This document shows positions 8,180 to 16,852 of a stretch of DNA of 50,940 nucleotides, one piece after another; the stretch's first letter is position 1; each line of letters opens with the position of its first letter. Made by a program: the position numbers and the translations under genes. This DNA comes from Streptomyces atroolivaceus (lineage in GTDB: Bacteria; Actinomycetota; Actinomycetes; Streptomycetales; Streptomycetaceae), in the NCBI RefSeq assembly GCF_000717025.1, contig NZ_JNXG01000031.1, forward strand, positions 1-50,940, written 5' to 3'. A model generated the notes under the pieces. It was not told the DNA's origin, did no database searches, and saw nothing but the letters and a program-made list of their open reading frames with translations.

Positions 8180-9451
8180 ATGAGTTCATTCGAGCCCCGG
8201 CCCTGTCCGCCCACACACGCCGCGCCCGTCACAGCCGCCCCCGCGCCCCTGGTCCCACCCTCGGCCTCCGGCTCCGGCCTCTGGCATGGCGCGTGGACCA
8301 CCCCGGTCATGCGGCCCTCCGCGGCACCGTGGTTCGAGACGTGGGCCGAGCAAGGCTTCACCAACCATTCGGTGCGGCAGGTCGTCCGCGTCCACAGCGG
8401 CGGCGCCCAGGTCAGGATCCGGCTGTCCAACGCCTACAGCGACACACCGCTGGAGCTCACCGGTGCCAGCATCGGCCACACCGCCGGCGCCGCGGCCGTG
8501 CACCCGGGCACCATGCGCCCCCTGCGATTCGCCGGCTCCCACTCCACCACCATCCCCGCGAAGGGGCGCGCCGTCAGCGACCCCGTCTCCCTGCCCACCG
8601 AACCGTTCGACCGCCTCACGATCAGCCTGTACTTCCGGGGCGCCACCGGACCAGCCACCTACCACCAGCTGTCCATGACCACCACCTACCGTGCCGCCGG
8701 TGAGCACCACCGCGACCCAGCCGCCGTCCACTACACCGACAAAGTCGAGCCCGCCTACGGGTCCTGGTACTACCTGGAAGGCGTCGAGACCTCGGGAAAG
8801 CGCCCCCCGCCCCACTCGGTCGTCGCCTTCGGCGACTCCCTCACCGACGGATTCGGTGCGACCATCGACCGCGACGACCGCTACCCCGACATCCTTGCCG
8901 AACGCCTCCTCGCCGCCGGGCGACCCCACCCCGTCCTCAACGCCGGCATCGGCTCCAACAAGCTGCTCACCGATTCGCCCCTCGGCGGCGACGCCGGCGT
9001 CGCACGGTTCGCGCGGGACGTCCTCGAACAGCCCCGTGTCGGCACGGTGATCGTGCTCATGGGCATCAACGACATCCAGCAGAGCAACGCTGCGCAGGGT
9101 GGCACCCACAGCGCCGGCCCACCGGTTACCGCACGGCAGCTGATCGACGGGCATCGCGCAGTGATCCGCGCCGCCCACGCCCGCGGAGTGAGGGCTGTGG
9201 GCGCCACGCTCACCCCCTACCGCGGCGCGGCGGCCTGGACCTCCGCAGGCGATACGGTCCGTACCCAGGTCAACCGCTGGATCAGGACCAGCGGCGAGTA
9301 CGACGCCGTTGTCGACTTCGCCCGCGCCTTGGACACCGACGGCACCGGCCGCATACGGCAGGACCTGCACATGGGCGACCACATCCATCCAAACTCCGCC
9401 GGATACCGGGCTATGGCCGACGCGATAGATCTGACCGCGCTGGAGCAATGA
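8180..9451 (+). CDS. SGNH/GDSL hydrolase with N-terminal accessory domain
   Basis: A 423-residue esterase or lipase of the SGNH superfamily. A beta-rich N-terminal domain (about 33-200; WHGAWTTPV, VRQVVRVHSGGAQVRIRLSN) precedes the catalytic domain. Block I is FGDSLTDG with Ser220, block III has N260 (GIGSN), the oxyanion block is MGIND (294-298) and the Asp-His pair is in MGDHIHPN near the C-terminus. This architecture is common in Streptomyces hydrolases such as rhamnogalacturonan-acetylesterase-like enzymes. No clear signal peptide follows the chosen ATG (8180, GAAGGAAG about 12 nt upstream), so location is uncertain. The substrate is probably an acyl or acetyl ester. Confidence 0.85.
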   Translation: MSSFEPRPCPPTHAAPVTAAPAPLVPPSASGSGLWHGAWTTPVMRPSAAPWFETWAEQGFTNHSVRQVVRVHSGGAQVRIRLSNAYSDTPLELTGASIGHTAGAAAVHPGTMRPLRFAGSHSTTIPAKGRAVSDPVSLPTEPFDRLTISLYFRGATGPATYHQLSMTTTYRAAGEHHRDPAAVHYTDKVEPAYGSWYYLEGVETSGKRPPPHSVVAFGDSLTDGFGATIDRDDRYPDILAERLLAAGRPHPVLNAGIGSNKLLTDSPLGGDAGVARFARDVLEQPRVGTVIVLMGINDIQQSNAAQGGTHSAGPPVTARQLIDGHRAVIRAAHARGVRAVGATLTPYRGAAAWTSAGDTVRTQVNRWIRTSGEYDAVVDFARALDTDGTGRIRQDLHMGDHIHPNSAGYRAMADAIDLTALEQ

Positions 9452-9605
9452 AACGGCGCCCCTCGCGCCGCGCCCGTCGGCATGCTCAACTCTCCCTCGC
9501 CCATGGGCCGGACCATCCCTGTCGCGAATCAGGCGTCGGCCTCCCTGTCCATCCGGCTTCGTTTCGGGCAGCGAAGCGCGTCCGCACGTCCGGGCACCGA
9601 GCCGA

Positions 9606-10427
9606 TCAGCCTGGTGCGATACGGCTGAGGTGCTCCCAGGACCGGTACAGGTCGGCCTGGGCCTGGTCCATCTCCAGTACGTGGTCGAAGGACTGGCTGC
9701 CGACGATCAGGCGCCGGGGCGGGTCGGGGAGCCGGGCCAGCTCCATGATGGCGGGGGCGGCGGTCTCCGGCTCGGGGGCGACGGCGTCGCCCCACATCGC
9801 CTCCATCTCGGTACGCAGGGGCTGATACTGCGCCAGAGGCTCGGTGTTCGTGGTGCCGGCAGTGAACAGTCCGGTGTCGTAACCGCCCATCTGCACGATG
9901 GTGACCTTGATACCGAACCCTTCGACCTCCATCGCGAGCGCCTCGCTCACCGAGTCCAGTGCCGCCTTGCCCGCGCAGTAGAAGCCGACGGTGGCCATAC
10001 CACCACCGCTGCCCATCGAGGTGACCTGGAGGAGCCGTCCCCCGCCGTGGGCGCGCAGATGGGGCACGACTGCCTGGGCCACCCACACCGCGCCAAAGAA
10101 ATTCACATCCATGTGGGCGCGGATCTGCTCCTCCGTGGCTTCTTCCACCATGCCGTAGAGCATTCCGCCCGCGTTGTTGACGACAACGTCCAGCCTGCCG
10201 AACGCAGCTGCGGCTCGCTCCACCCCGGCGAACACACCCTGGCGGTCAGCAACGTCCAGCGGGAGCGGGACCAGATGATCGGGATACTTCCCGGCCAGTT
10301 CCTCCAAGGGCCCGACGCTGCGAGCCACAGCGACGACACGGTCGCCGCCTGCCAAGGCAGCCTCGGCGAACGCCCTGCCCAGGCCGCGGGAGGCACCGGT
10401 GATGAGCCAGACACGACAATCACTCAC
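9606..10427 (-). CDS. Short-chain dehydrogenase/reductase (SDR)
   Basis: A 273-residue classical SDR. The NAD(P)-binding motif is TGASRGLG at residues 10-17, NNAG is at 84-87, and the catalytic triad is Ser137/139 with Y150 and K154 (FYCAGK). The Arg after TGASRG and the ARS after beta-2 suggest NADP(H). The start is GTG at 10427 with GAGAAG upstream. It is transcribed divergently from a TetR regulator across 110 bp that contain a palindrome and a repeated half-site, so repression by that regulator is likely. The substrate cannot be assigned; related enzymes act on varied ketones and alcohols. Confidence 0.88.
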   Translation of the reverse strand: MSDCRVWLITGASRGLGRAFAEAALAGGDRVVAVARSVGPLEELAGKYPDHLVPLPLDVADRQGVFAGVERAAAAFGRLDVVVNNAGGMLYGMVEEATEEQIRAHMDVNFFGAVWVAQAVVPHLRAHGGGRLLQVTSMGSGGGMATVGFYCAGKAALDSVSEALAMEVEGFGIKVTIVQMGGYDTGLFTAGTTNTEPLAQYQPLRTEMEAMWGDAVAPEPETAAPAIMELARLPDPPRRLIVGSQSFDHVLEMDQAQADLYRSWEHLSRIAPG

Positions 10428-10449
10428 AGCTTCTCACTCTCAGTAAACT

Positions 10450-10515
10450 AAACGAGCCGTCTCGTTTTCACTGTAGACCGTCGACCTCCACACTGCAATA
10501 CGGACCGTCTCGTTT
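10450..10515. promoter_or_regulatory. Putative TetR operators between SDR and tetR-type gene
   Basis: AAACGAG-CCGT-CTCGTTT at 10450-10467 is a perfect palindrome with 7-bp arms. The 11-mer CCGTCTCGTTT recurs at 10505-10515, 48 bp away and 22 bp before the regulator ATG. The pair fits two binding sites for the TetR protein encoded at 10538, one near each divergent start. Confidence 0.65.
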
Positions 10516-10537
10516 CTTTTGGGGATAGGGTCGCCGT

Positions 10538-11137
10538 ATGACGTACGAGAAGGGGCCGGATCACTCCCGGCGCAAGGAACGATCCCGTCAGGCCATCCTC
10601 TCGGCCGCCCGTGCCCTGGTCATGGAGGAGGCATACGAGAAGGTCACGGTCGAAGCCATCGCCGCCCGCGCCGGCGTCGGCAAGCAAACGATCTACCGGC
10701 GGTGGCCCTCGAAGAGCGCGATCGTCTTCGCCGCCCTTCTCGCCCTGAGCGAGGACGCCGACGGGCAGTCGGTCACGCTTCCGGACACGGGTGACCTCGC
10801 CACCGACCTCAAGCTCGTCATGCGCGCCACGGCACACGAGTTCAGCGACCCGCCCTTCGACAAGCTGATCCGCGCCCTCAACACCGAGATCGCCAACGAC
10901 CCCGCACTGGCAGCCGAATACCGCGAGAAACTGGCCCAGCCGCTGGACGAGGCGAAGAAGACACGCCTGCGCAGCGCCCAGAGGGCCGGACAGCTCGACC
11001 CCGAGGCCGACCTCGACCTCGTCCTCGAAGTGCTCTACGCCCCCCTCTTCCAACGGTGGTTGCACCGCAGCGGTCCGCTGACCCCCGCATACGCCGACTC
11101 ACTCGTCGACGTGACCCTCAGAGCCTTCGGCCCCTGA
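10538..11137 (+). CDS. TetR/AcrR-family regulator
   Basis: A 199-residue repressor with the N-terminal HTH at about residues 13-58 (RQAILSAARALVMEEAYEKV, then RAGVGKQTIYRRWPSKSAIV) and a TetR_C-type ligand domain ending VTLRAFGP. It is divergent from the SDR gene and most likely controls it and itself through the palindromes at 10450-10515. The ligand is unknown, perhaps the substrate of the SDR. Confidence 0.88.
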   Translation: MTYEKGPDHSRRKERSRQAILSAARALVMEEAYEKVTVEAIAARAGVGKQTIYRRWPSKSAIVFAALLALSEDADGQSVTLPDTGDLATDLKLVMRATAHEFSDPPFDKLIRALNTEIANDPALAAEYREKLAQPLDEAKKTRLRSAQRAGQLDPEADLDLVLEVLYAPLFQRWLHRSGPLTPAYADSLVDVTLRAFGP

Positions 11138-11517
11138 CCCACAAGGGGGCGCAACGCAGAGCCCGACCGGGCGACAGTCGGCGGTCGCTCCTGCACGCCG
11201 CCATCTCAACCTTGGTGTGTCGGGCCCGGGAAGAGCATCAGCGTGGTGCCCTTTCGGATCGCAGGCGGCCGCACGCTCGGTGGCTCGACGGCGTCCGACT
11301 TGGGGTCCTGTGCCGCCCCCAACCGTGCACTGTTCGATTTCAGTGGCGCTTCGAGTGCCTACCGATCTCGTGTACAGGTGCTGTCGGTCTGGCGTTCAAG
11401 GCCGGCGGCACCTTCCCCGAGCACGGGCGGGACTCCGGAGGCACCCGCACCTCTGTCCGAACGCCGGTCGGTGGGACTCAGCGCTTGATCTCCGTCCTCC
11501 CCGCACCGGTCAGTGCC
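11138..11517. other. Intergenic region with no recognisable gene
   Basis: About 380 bp. Several frames are open, but no domain, ribosome site or repeat was recognised. It lies between two convergent genes, so little regulatory sequence is required. Confidence 0.4.
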
Positions 11518-11835
11518 TCAGAGGCACTTTCCGCTCAGCCAGGACGAGAATTCCTTCGTCCAAGTGGTGGCCGGCGGAACGGATACGGCCGGGGAGCCAT
11601 ACCGGTTCAGCTTGTCCTGCCACGAGGCGTAGTTACCGGAAGCCGGTGGAGCGGGCTCCTCCCAGCCGACGGTGTCGACCCAGTTGGGATGGCCCTTGAG
11701 AACGGCACCGACCCCTGCCGCCCCGATGCGCTTCTCAAGTTCGGGCCGCAAGGCGCTGTCGTGCGTGTAGATCATGATTCTCTGCGCGGTGGCATGCTCA
11801 GCGATGGGCGCGATGACCTCGTTCCACCTCCGCAC
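11518..11835 (-). pseudogene. C-terminal fragment of an unrecognised protein
   Basis: The frame (about 105 codons) looks protein-coding: RIMIYTHDSALRPELEKRI, a Trp-rich tail (WVDTVGWEEP, WTKEFSSWLSGKCL) and a C-terminal Cys. The only in-frame start near its 5' end is a GTG at 11835, directly after the stop of the upstream tetR-type gene. No complete domain or signal peptide is present, so it is probably the truncated end of a longer, possibly exported protein. The family was not recognised. Confidence 0.45.
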
Positions 11836-11838
11836 CCG

Positions 11839-12522
11839 CTACGCCTTCCGTGCGGACGTCCAGCCTTGGCAGCGGAGGCTTTCGAAGCCGTCCAGGAGGA
11901 GGTCGAGGGCGAACTCGAACTCGAACTGGTCATCGCAGCCGCCCCCGACCGGGGAGCTCCCGTCGTGTGCGGCCGTCGCGGCCAGCTCCGCGATGTGCGG
12001 GTAGCGCGCCGCCAGCTCGGGGCCCGGCGGGCCGGAAGGGCCCGAGGTGTCGAACAGTTCCTGGCTGAAGCCGAGCAGGCGGCTGCCCATCGCGTGCATG
12101 ACGTGGTGCGTAAGGTCGGCGGAGAGGCCGCCGTCCCGGAAGCTCCCGGCCATGGAGTCCAGATACGCCAGCACGGCCGGGGTAGGGCCGGTCCGCGACT
12201 CGATGACCCGGGCCGCCCAGGGGTGGCGCAGCAGGACCCGTCGGGCCGAGAGGATCCGCCCGCGGACCGCGCTCTGCCAGTCGGGGCCCGCAGTCAGCGG
12301 GTCGATCTCGCCGACCACTGTGTCGACCATGCCGTCGAGCAGCTCCTCCTTGTTGGCCACGTGCTTGTAGAGGGCCATCGGTACGACGTCCAGCTCTTGC
12401 GCGAGCCTGCGCATGCTGAGCGCGTCGATGCCGGTGGCGTCGGCGAGCGCGACGGCGGCCCGCAGGACGCGGTCCTTGTTCAGGGGGGTCCGGTGCGTGG
12501 GTGTTGCTTCCTGTCGGGTCAT
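11839..12522 (-). CDS. TetR-family regulator with TetR_C_1 domain
   Basis: A 227-residue regulator. The HTH lies at about residues 16-60 (RVLRAAVALADATGIDALSM, then DVVPMALYKHVANKEELLDG) and the C-terminal domain resembles that of tetracycline-type TetR repressors (WAARVIESRTGPTPAVLAYL, then LDSMAGSFRDGGLS). The ATG at 12522 is preferred over the longer frame; GGAGGGAAAGGG lies upstream. It is divergent from the DUF4386 gene, and two perfect palindromes with core GTGTACGSCGTACAC lie between them. Confidence 0.87.
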   Translation of the reverse strand: MTRQEATPTHRTPLNKDRVLRAAVALADATGIDALSMRRLAQELDVVPMALYKHVANKEELLDGMVDTVVGEIDPLTAGPDWQSAVRGRILSARRVLLRHPWAARVIESRTGPTPAVLAYLDSMAGSFRDGGLSADLTHHVMHAMGSRLLGFSQELFDTSGPSGPPGPELAARYPHIAELAATAAHDGSSPVGGGCDDQFEFEFALDLLLDGFESLRCQGWTSARKA

Positions 12523-12560
12523 TCCGGTCGGCCCTTTCCCTCCTCGACGACGCCCTCTCC

Positions 12561-12612
12561 TTGACGAGTGTACGCCGTACACCTATGCTCCGCCAGGTGT
12601 ACGGCGTACACC
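12561..12612 (+). promoter_or_regulatory. Promoter with two TetR-type operators
   Basis: TTGACG (12561-12566), 17 bp, TATGCT (12584-12589) form a good sigma70-type promoter for the DUF4386 gene. Operator 1, GTGTACG-C-CGTACAC (12568-12582), lies inside the spacer. Operator 2, GGTGTACG-G-CGTACACC (12596-12612), starts at the expected transcription start. The centres are 29 bp apart. Binding of the divergent TetR protein to either would block the polymerase. Confidence 0.8.
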
Positions 12613-12638
12613 ACCACCGAGTGAGAGGTACCGAGAAG

Positions 12639-13343
12639 ATGAGTCCGGATCGAAGAACCGCGGTGGCCACCGGGTCGCTGTTCCTGCTGACCGAGGCCGC
12701 CGCGATAGCCGGGGCCGTTCTGTACCGCCCCCTGCTTGGAGCGGCGGACGGCCGGCTCGCGCAAGGCGCCGACATGCGGGCGCTGCTCGGGGTGCTCTGC
12801 GAGGTGGTGCTGGTGGTGGCGGTGGCCGGTACCGGGGCGGCACTGTTCCCCGTCCTGCGGCGCCACGGCGAGGGTCTCGCGCTCGGGTACGCCTTCGGGC
12901 GGCTGCTGGAGGCGGCCGTCATCACCCTCGGGATCGTCGCCGTCCTGGCGCTCGTCACCCTGCGGCGGGACACGGAGGCGGCGGCAGGCGCCGACGTCGC
13001 GCTGGTGGCCGTGCACGACTGGACGTTCCTGCTCGGACCCAACATCGCCCTCGGCCTGAACAGCGTCCTGCTTGCCTACCTTGCCTACCGCACACGGCTC
13101 GTGCCGCGCTTCATCGCCGTGCTCGGCCTGGTTGGCGGGCCGCTGATCTGCGCCTCGGCCGTCGCCGTGATGTTCGGGGCCTACCCGCAGCTCTCCGTGG
13201 CGGGGGCGGTCGCCGCACTCCCGGTGTTCGCGTGGGAGCTGGCGCTGGCCGGGTGGCTGATCGCCAAGGGGTTCGGGCCCGGCTCAGGCGCCGCGTCCCG
13301 GGCAGACGGAGAGGCGGCTGATCCGACAGGTGTCCGTCGGTGA
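12639..13343 (+). CDS. DUF4386-family integral membrane protein
   Basis: A 234-residue protein with about six membrane segments (SLFLLTEAAAIAGAVLY, LLGVLCEVVLVVAVAGTGAA, LGYAFGRLLEAAVITLGIV, TFLLGPNIALGLNSVLLAYL, FIAVLGLVGGPLICASAVAV, AGAVAALPVFAWELALAGWL). The spacing and the GYAFGRLLEA and RFIAVLGLVGGPL motifs match DUF4386. The start ATG at 12639 has GAGAGGT upstream. The function of the family is unknown. Tight coupling to a TetR-type repressor points to a role in resisting or sensing a small molecule, as inference. Confidence 0.82.
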   Translation: MSPDRRTAVATGSLFLLTEAAAIAGAVLYRPLLGAADGRLAQGADMRALLGVLCEVVLVVAVAGTGAALFPVLRRHGEGLALGYAFGRLLEAAVITLGIVAVLALVTLRRDTEAAAGADVALVAVHDWTFLLGPNIALGLNSVLLAYLAYRTRLVPRFIAVLGLVGGPLICASAVAVMFGAYPQLSVAGAVAALPVFAWELALAGWLIAKGFGPGSGAASRADGEAADPTGVRR

Positions 13344-13626
13344 GGTCGGCCCGAGCTTGACGACAGAGCCGTCCGGGGACGCGCCAGCCCTGCCCGGACA
13401 GCGAAACGTCATGATCTGCGAGAAACAACGACCAACACGCGCTCGAACGGCATCAGCGGCCGCTGGCGGTGGTCAGCACCGGAGGCATGACGAACAAGCT
13501 GGATGAGGAGCACCAACTCGGACGCGAAAGCACCGCATCCGCTCATCACCACTTCCGGCAGGCGCTTGCCGCAGGCGCCTGCCCTTCCGCGCCCCGTCCT
13601 TGCCCGGAGTGCGCGTCCCGCAAGGG
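13344..13626. other. Intergenic region
   Basis: About 280 bp downstream of the DUF4386 gene. GC-rich arms such as GGCGCTTGCCGCAGGCGCC near 13562 could form a hairpin that ends transcription. No gene was recognised. Confidence 0.35.
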
Positions 13627-13770
13627 TCAGGTGGCAGTCCAGTCGCACAGTTGCCGGGCGATCCGGGCGACGCCGAGGGCTCCGCAGGCCGCGTCGCGTA
13701 CCAGCGCGACGGCGGCCTCGGGCGGGTAGTCCAGGGCATGCGCGGTGAGGGCCAGGTAGGCCTCGGTCGC
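13627..13770 (-). pseudogene. C-terminal fragment of a hypothetical protein
   Basis: A short coding-looking minus-strand frame (EAYLALTAHALDYPPEAAVA, ALVRDAACGALGVARIARQL, CDWTAT stop). Upstream of about 13770 the frame loses coding character because the opposite strand carries a helicase-associated fragment. It is probably the leftover 3' end of a small Streptomyces hypothetical gene; function unknown. Confidence 0.4.
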
Positions 13771-13771
13771 G

Positions 13772-14173
13772 TGGGAAGAAGGTCTCGCGGCGGCGCGCGG
13801 GCAGGCCGAGACGAGCGGGCACCTCCTGGCCCCGCTCGATGCCACGTACCAGGGGTACCGGGCGGGCATCTGGCTGAAGAACCAGCGGGCCGCCGCCCGC
13901 AAGGCGGCCGAGATCGAGCAGCGGCGTGCCGAGGGCCTGGCGGTGGAGTCAACGGCCGGGGCGTTATCGGAGGCGCGGCGTGAGCAGTTGGAGGACATCG
14001 ACCCGTCGTGGTGCCCTGCCTGGCCGGTGGAGTGGCAGCGCTGCTTCGACCTCGTCCGGCTTCACCTGGCGGCCGGCCACTTGCTGCCGACCGAGCCCGG
14101 CGCCGCCGTGCGCCAGGGCGAAGACCTCGGACGGTGGGCGGGACACGCTCGCCGGCCGCAGCTTCCACAATGA
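13772..14173 (+). pseudogene. Helicase-associated (HA) repeat fragment
   Basis: The frame encodes one HA repeat and the start of the next: WEEGLAAARGQAETSGHLLA, then GYRAGIWLKNQRAAARKA, LEDIDPSWCPAWPVEWQRCF and a stop after RRPQLPQ. HA repeats occur in tandem at the C-terminus of large actinobacterial DEAD/DEAH helicase-like proteins encoded on plasmids and chromosome arms. There is no helicase core here and no start codon before the first repeat, so this is a fragment. Small HA C-terminal scraps may also occur near 33190 and 38817. Confidence 0.65.
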
Positions 14174-14319
14174 GTCAGGGTCAGGCCGCTCGTCCCCTCG
14201 AAGGTCCTCGACTGATGGACGGGGACCAGAAGGCGGTGCCAGCCCTCGCAGTACCCGGGGTCAGTGGGATTCTCCGGGTCATAAGGCTTGTCCGGGCTTC
14301 GGCCAGGACGAGGAAGGGT

Positions 14320-14369
14320 GTCGGGCCCGCACCACCGCGGTGGTCCACCGCCGTGGTGCCGGGCCCGAC
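14320..14369 (-). terminator. Hairpin terminator of the SGNH/FG-GAP gene
   Basis: GTCGGGCCCGCACCACCG pairs with its near-complement ending at 14369 (CGTGGTGCCGGGCCCGAC), starting 8 bp beyond the stop codon of the large minus-strand gene. The long GC stem without a T-run is typical for Streptomyces. Confidence 0.75.
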
Positions 14370-14377
14370 GGCACGTC

Positions 14378-16852
14378 TCAGGCGGGGTCGCCGCCGCGGT
14401 TCAGATAGGCGTCCACCTTGCCGCGGTTGTCGACCAAGAGGTAGTCGTCGCGGCCGTCGCCGTCCAGGTCTGCCCAGCGGACTTCCACACCACCGCTACC
14501 ACCGGATGCGATCTTTCCGCGCGAGATCCAGCCGGGTCGGTCGCCGGAGTCGCCTCCGGCGTTCAGCCAGGCATCGACGGACCTGTCGGCTCGTACCACC
14601 AGATAGTCGACCATGCGGTCACAGTTGAACTGAGCGAGCATAACCGCGTCCGTGGCCCCCGCCAGGCCGCCCTTGGCGATCTGGCCGCGTTCGATCCAGC
14701 CGGAGGTGGTCGCGGTGTCGCCGCCCCGGTTGAGCCAGGCCTTCACCGCGCCCTTGCTGTCGAGTTTCAGATAGTCGTCGCGGTTGTCCCCGTCGACATC
14801 GGCAAAGTACGGCCATCCCTCACCGTCAACACCGGATGCGATCTGGCCGCGTTCGATCCAGCCGGAGGTGGTTGTCGTGTCGCCGCCCCGGTTGAGCCAG
14901 GCCTTCACCGCGTTTGACTGGGCGTTCACCACCAGGTAGTCGTCCCGATTGTCTCCATCGATGTCGGCGAACTCGATCCGGTCGTAGGCTGTGAGGCGGA
15001 CGCCGGCTGCGATCTGGCCGCGTTCGATCCAGCCGGAGGTGGTTGTGGTGTCGCCGCCGCGGTTGAGCCAGGCCTTCACCGCGCCCGTGTCGCGGTCCAC
15101 TACCAGGTAGTCGTCACGCCCGTCCCCGTCGATGTCCGCAAATTCGACGTCCAGAAGGCTGGCGCCGACACCCTTGGCGAATGCTGGCCGGGGCGCCCAG
15201 CGGTTCGTCGCCCCGGAACAGTCCGGCAGATCGCCGGGCTGGGACTTTGTCAACCAGCCGATCAGGGAAGACTGGTCGACGGCGCTGTGGAAAGCGTCGG
15301 CCATCTTCCGGTAGCCGGTTGCACTGGGATGCAGACCGTCGGGGACGTCAGCTGCGGTGACCGTTCCCATGCTGACTGCCCTGACCTTCTGGCCCGCCTT
15401 CTGCCGCTCCCGGGCGAGTTTCACGATCTCCCTGTTGAACACGTTGATCCGGCTCTGGGTGGCCGAATTGCGAGCAGGTACGAGGGTGGCGACCAGGACC
15501 GTCACTCCCGGGGAGTCGGTGCGGATCTGATCGACCAGCGCGGCCATCCGGGCCGGCGCGCCGGCCGGGTCCACGTTCTTGTCCATGTCGTTGGTGCCGG
15601 CGTGGAGGGTCACCACATTGGGCCGGTGCACCGGGACCGACACTCGTGCCCGCTGAGCGATCTGGGAAATCAGATCGCCTGAGACGCCTTCGTGGTCAGT
15701 GTCGGGCAGTTGGCCGGACTGCCGGTCTCCGACGAAGTCCACTGTGTGCTTGTCGGCGGTCAGACCGTCCCACAGCGCGGCGCGGTAGCTGGAAGCGGTC
15801 GGGCTGCCGATCCCGGCGGTGATCGAGTCTCCTAGTGGCATGACCTTCAGCGTTGTGGGGGCGGCTCTGACGCCGAGTTTCTTGGCCATGGCGACGAGGC
15901 TCGGGTATATCTTCGGCCCCACCAGGGAAAGGACGTCGGAGCTATAGGTGATGGCCGTCCGGAACGCGACCTGAAGCTTCTGTGCGAATCCCCGCATCGC
16001 CTCGACAAGTCTCTGGAAGAGGGGATTGGCCTCGAACTCGGCCCACTTCATCGCGTTACCCAGGATTGCGCCGCCGATTGCTGCGAGGATGGCGACGGTG
16101 AGGGCCTCAGCCCACACCGAACTGTCACCGAATGATCTGCCGTCGAACGCGGCGTTGATCAGTTCGTTGACCATGCCCCCGACGAAACCGCCGACAGCTC
16201 CGCACACAGGCAGGGCGGGCGGGGCTCCGACGGCGAAGGCGGCCAGACACACTACGTTGGCGACGCCTGCGGCGGCCATGCTCGCAAAGGCGGCGATGCC
16301 CTTCTGCCACCAGTTCGACTCGGGGTGGACCTCTGAGGCCGGCAGGGTCATCACAAAGCCGGTGGCCGTGGCCTCAAACGTGCCGTCGAACTCGACACCC
16401 GCCGGAGAGGTCTCATACACACCAAGCTTGTACATCTCGGCTCGCGCGAAAAGGACATCGCTCAGCGACCGCCCGCCCGTCTGCGCTTGCTGAATCTTTT
16501 TGGCCTCCTCTTCCAGCAGGCGCTGGTCGAGCCCCGCCATTTCGAAGGTCATCTGCACATCGTCGGCCGCGGCCGCGAACCGGGCGATGTGCTGCGGAGC
16601 GTCGGCCGCGCACCCGATACTGATCGCCGTGTAGCCGGTCTTCCCGAGCCGTTGCAGCGCCTGCGGGAACCCCGTCTCGAGCGTATCGGGGACGACGCAC
16701 GGACCCGTTGCTTCCGAGCGCTCCGGGGCAGCTTGGGCGGGTGCCCCCAGGGCCAGGACGGACAGGACGAGCGAGAGGAGGACCGCGAGAAGCCGGAAGC
16801 GACTTGCGACCGCTCCTCTTCGGCGTATGCGTACAGAGGATCTGTGAAGCAC
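14378..16852 (-). CDS. Exported multidomain SGNH hydrolase with FG-GAP repeats
   Basis: An 824-residue protein. Residues 1-42 are a signal peptide (LLSLVLSVLALGAPAQAA). Residues 43-330 form an unrecognised region with two glycine/alanine-rich hydrophobic stretches (about 184-240 and 246-268) that look membrane-active. The SGNH domain covers about 334-530: GDSITAG with Ser343, HAGTNDMD (418-425), and the Asp-His pair in DGLHPS (505-510). Residues 565-824 carry five FG-GAP/VCBS repeats, most with a calcium-binding DIDGDGRDDYLVV-type loop followed by VKAWLNRGGD. The GTG start at 16852 has AAAGGA 7 nt upstream. Probably a secreted esterase with a beta-propeller binding module. The N-terminal region is the unusual part. 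Confidence 0.85.
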   Translation of the reverse strand: MLHRSSVRIRRRGAVASRFRLLAVLLSLVLSVLALGAPAQAAPERSEATGPCVVPDTLETGFPQALQRLGKTGYTAISIGCAADAPQHIARFAAAADDVQMTFEMAGLDQRLLEEEAKKIQQAQTGGRSLSDVLFARAEMYKLGVYETSPAGVEFDGTFEATATGFVMTLPASEVHPESNWWQKGIAAFASMAAAGVANVVCLAAFAVGAPPALPVCGAVGGFVGGMVNELINAAFDGRSFGDSSVWAEALTVAILAAIGGAILGNAMKWAEFEANPLFQRLVEAMRGFAQKLQVAFRTAITYSSDVLSLVGPKIYPSLVAMAKKLGVRAAPTTLKVMPLGDSITAGIGSPTASSYRAALWDGLTADKHTVDFVGDRQSGQLPDTDHEGVSGDLISQIAQRARVSVPVHRPNVVTLHAGTNDMDKNVDPAGAPARMAALVDQIRTDSPGVTVLVATLVPARNSATQSRINVFNREIVKLARERQKAGQKVRAVSMGTVTAADVPDGLHPSATGYRKMADAFHSAVDQSSLIGWLTKSQPGDLPDCSGATNRWAPRPAFAKGVGASLLDVEFADIDGDGRDDYLVVDRDTGAVKAWLNRGGDTTTTSGWIERGQIAAGVRLTAYDRIEFADIDGDNRDDYLVVNAQSNAVKAWLNRGGDTTTTSGWIERGQIASGVDGEGWPYFADVDGDNRDDYLKLDSKGAVKAWLNRGGDTATTSGWIERGQIAKGGLAGATDAVMLAQFNCDRMVDYLVVRADRSVDAWLNAGGDSGDRPGWISRGKIASGGSGGVEVRWADLDGDGRDDYLLVDNRGKVDAYLNRGGDPA

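Noticed and set aside
8186..9448. 420-residue minus-strand open frame
   Set aside because: Antisense shadow of the SGNH hydrolase; no domain.
14690..15080. DNA direct repeats around 14690, 14860 and 15025
   Set aside because: They are the coding repeats of the FG-GAP domain, not a mobile or regulatory repeat.
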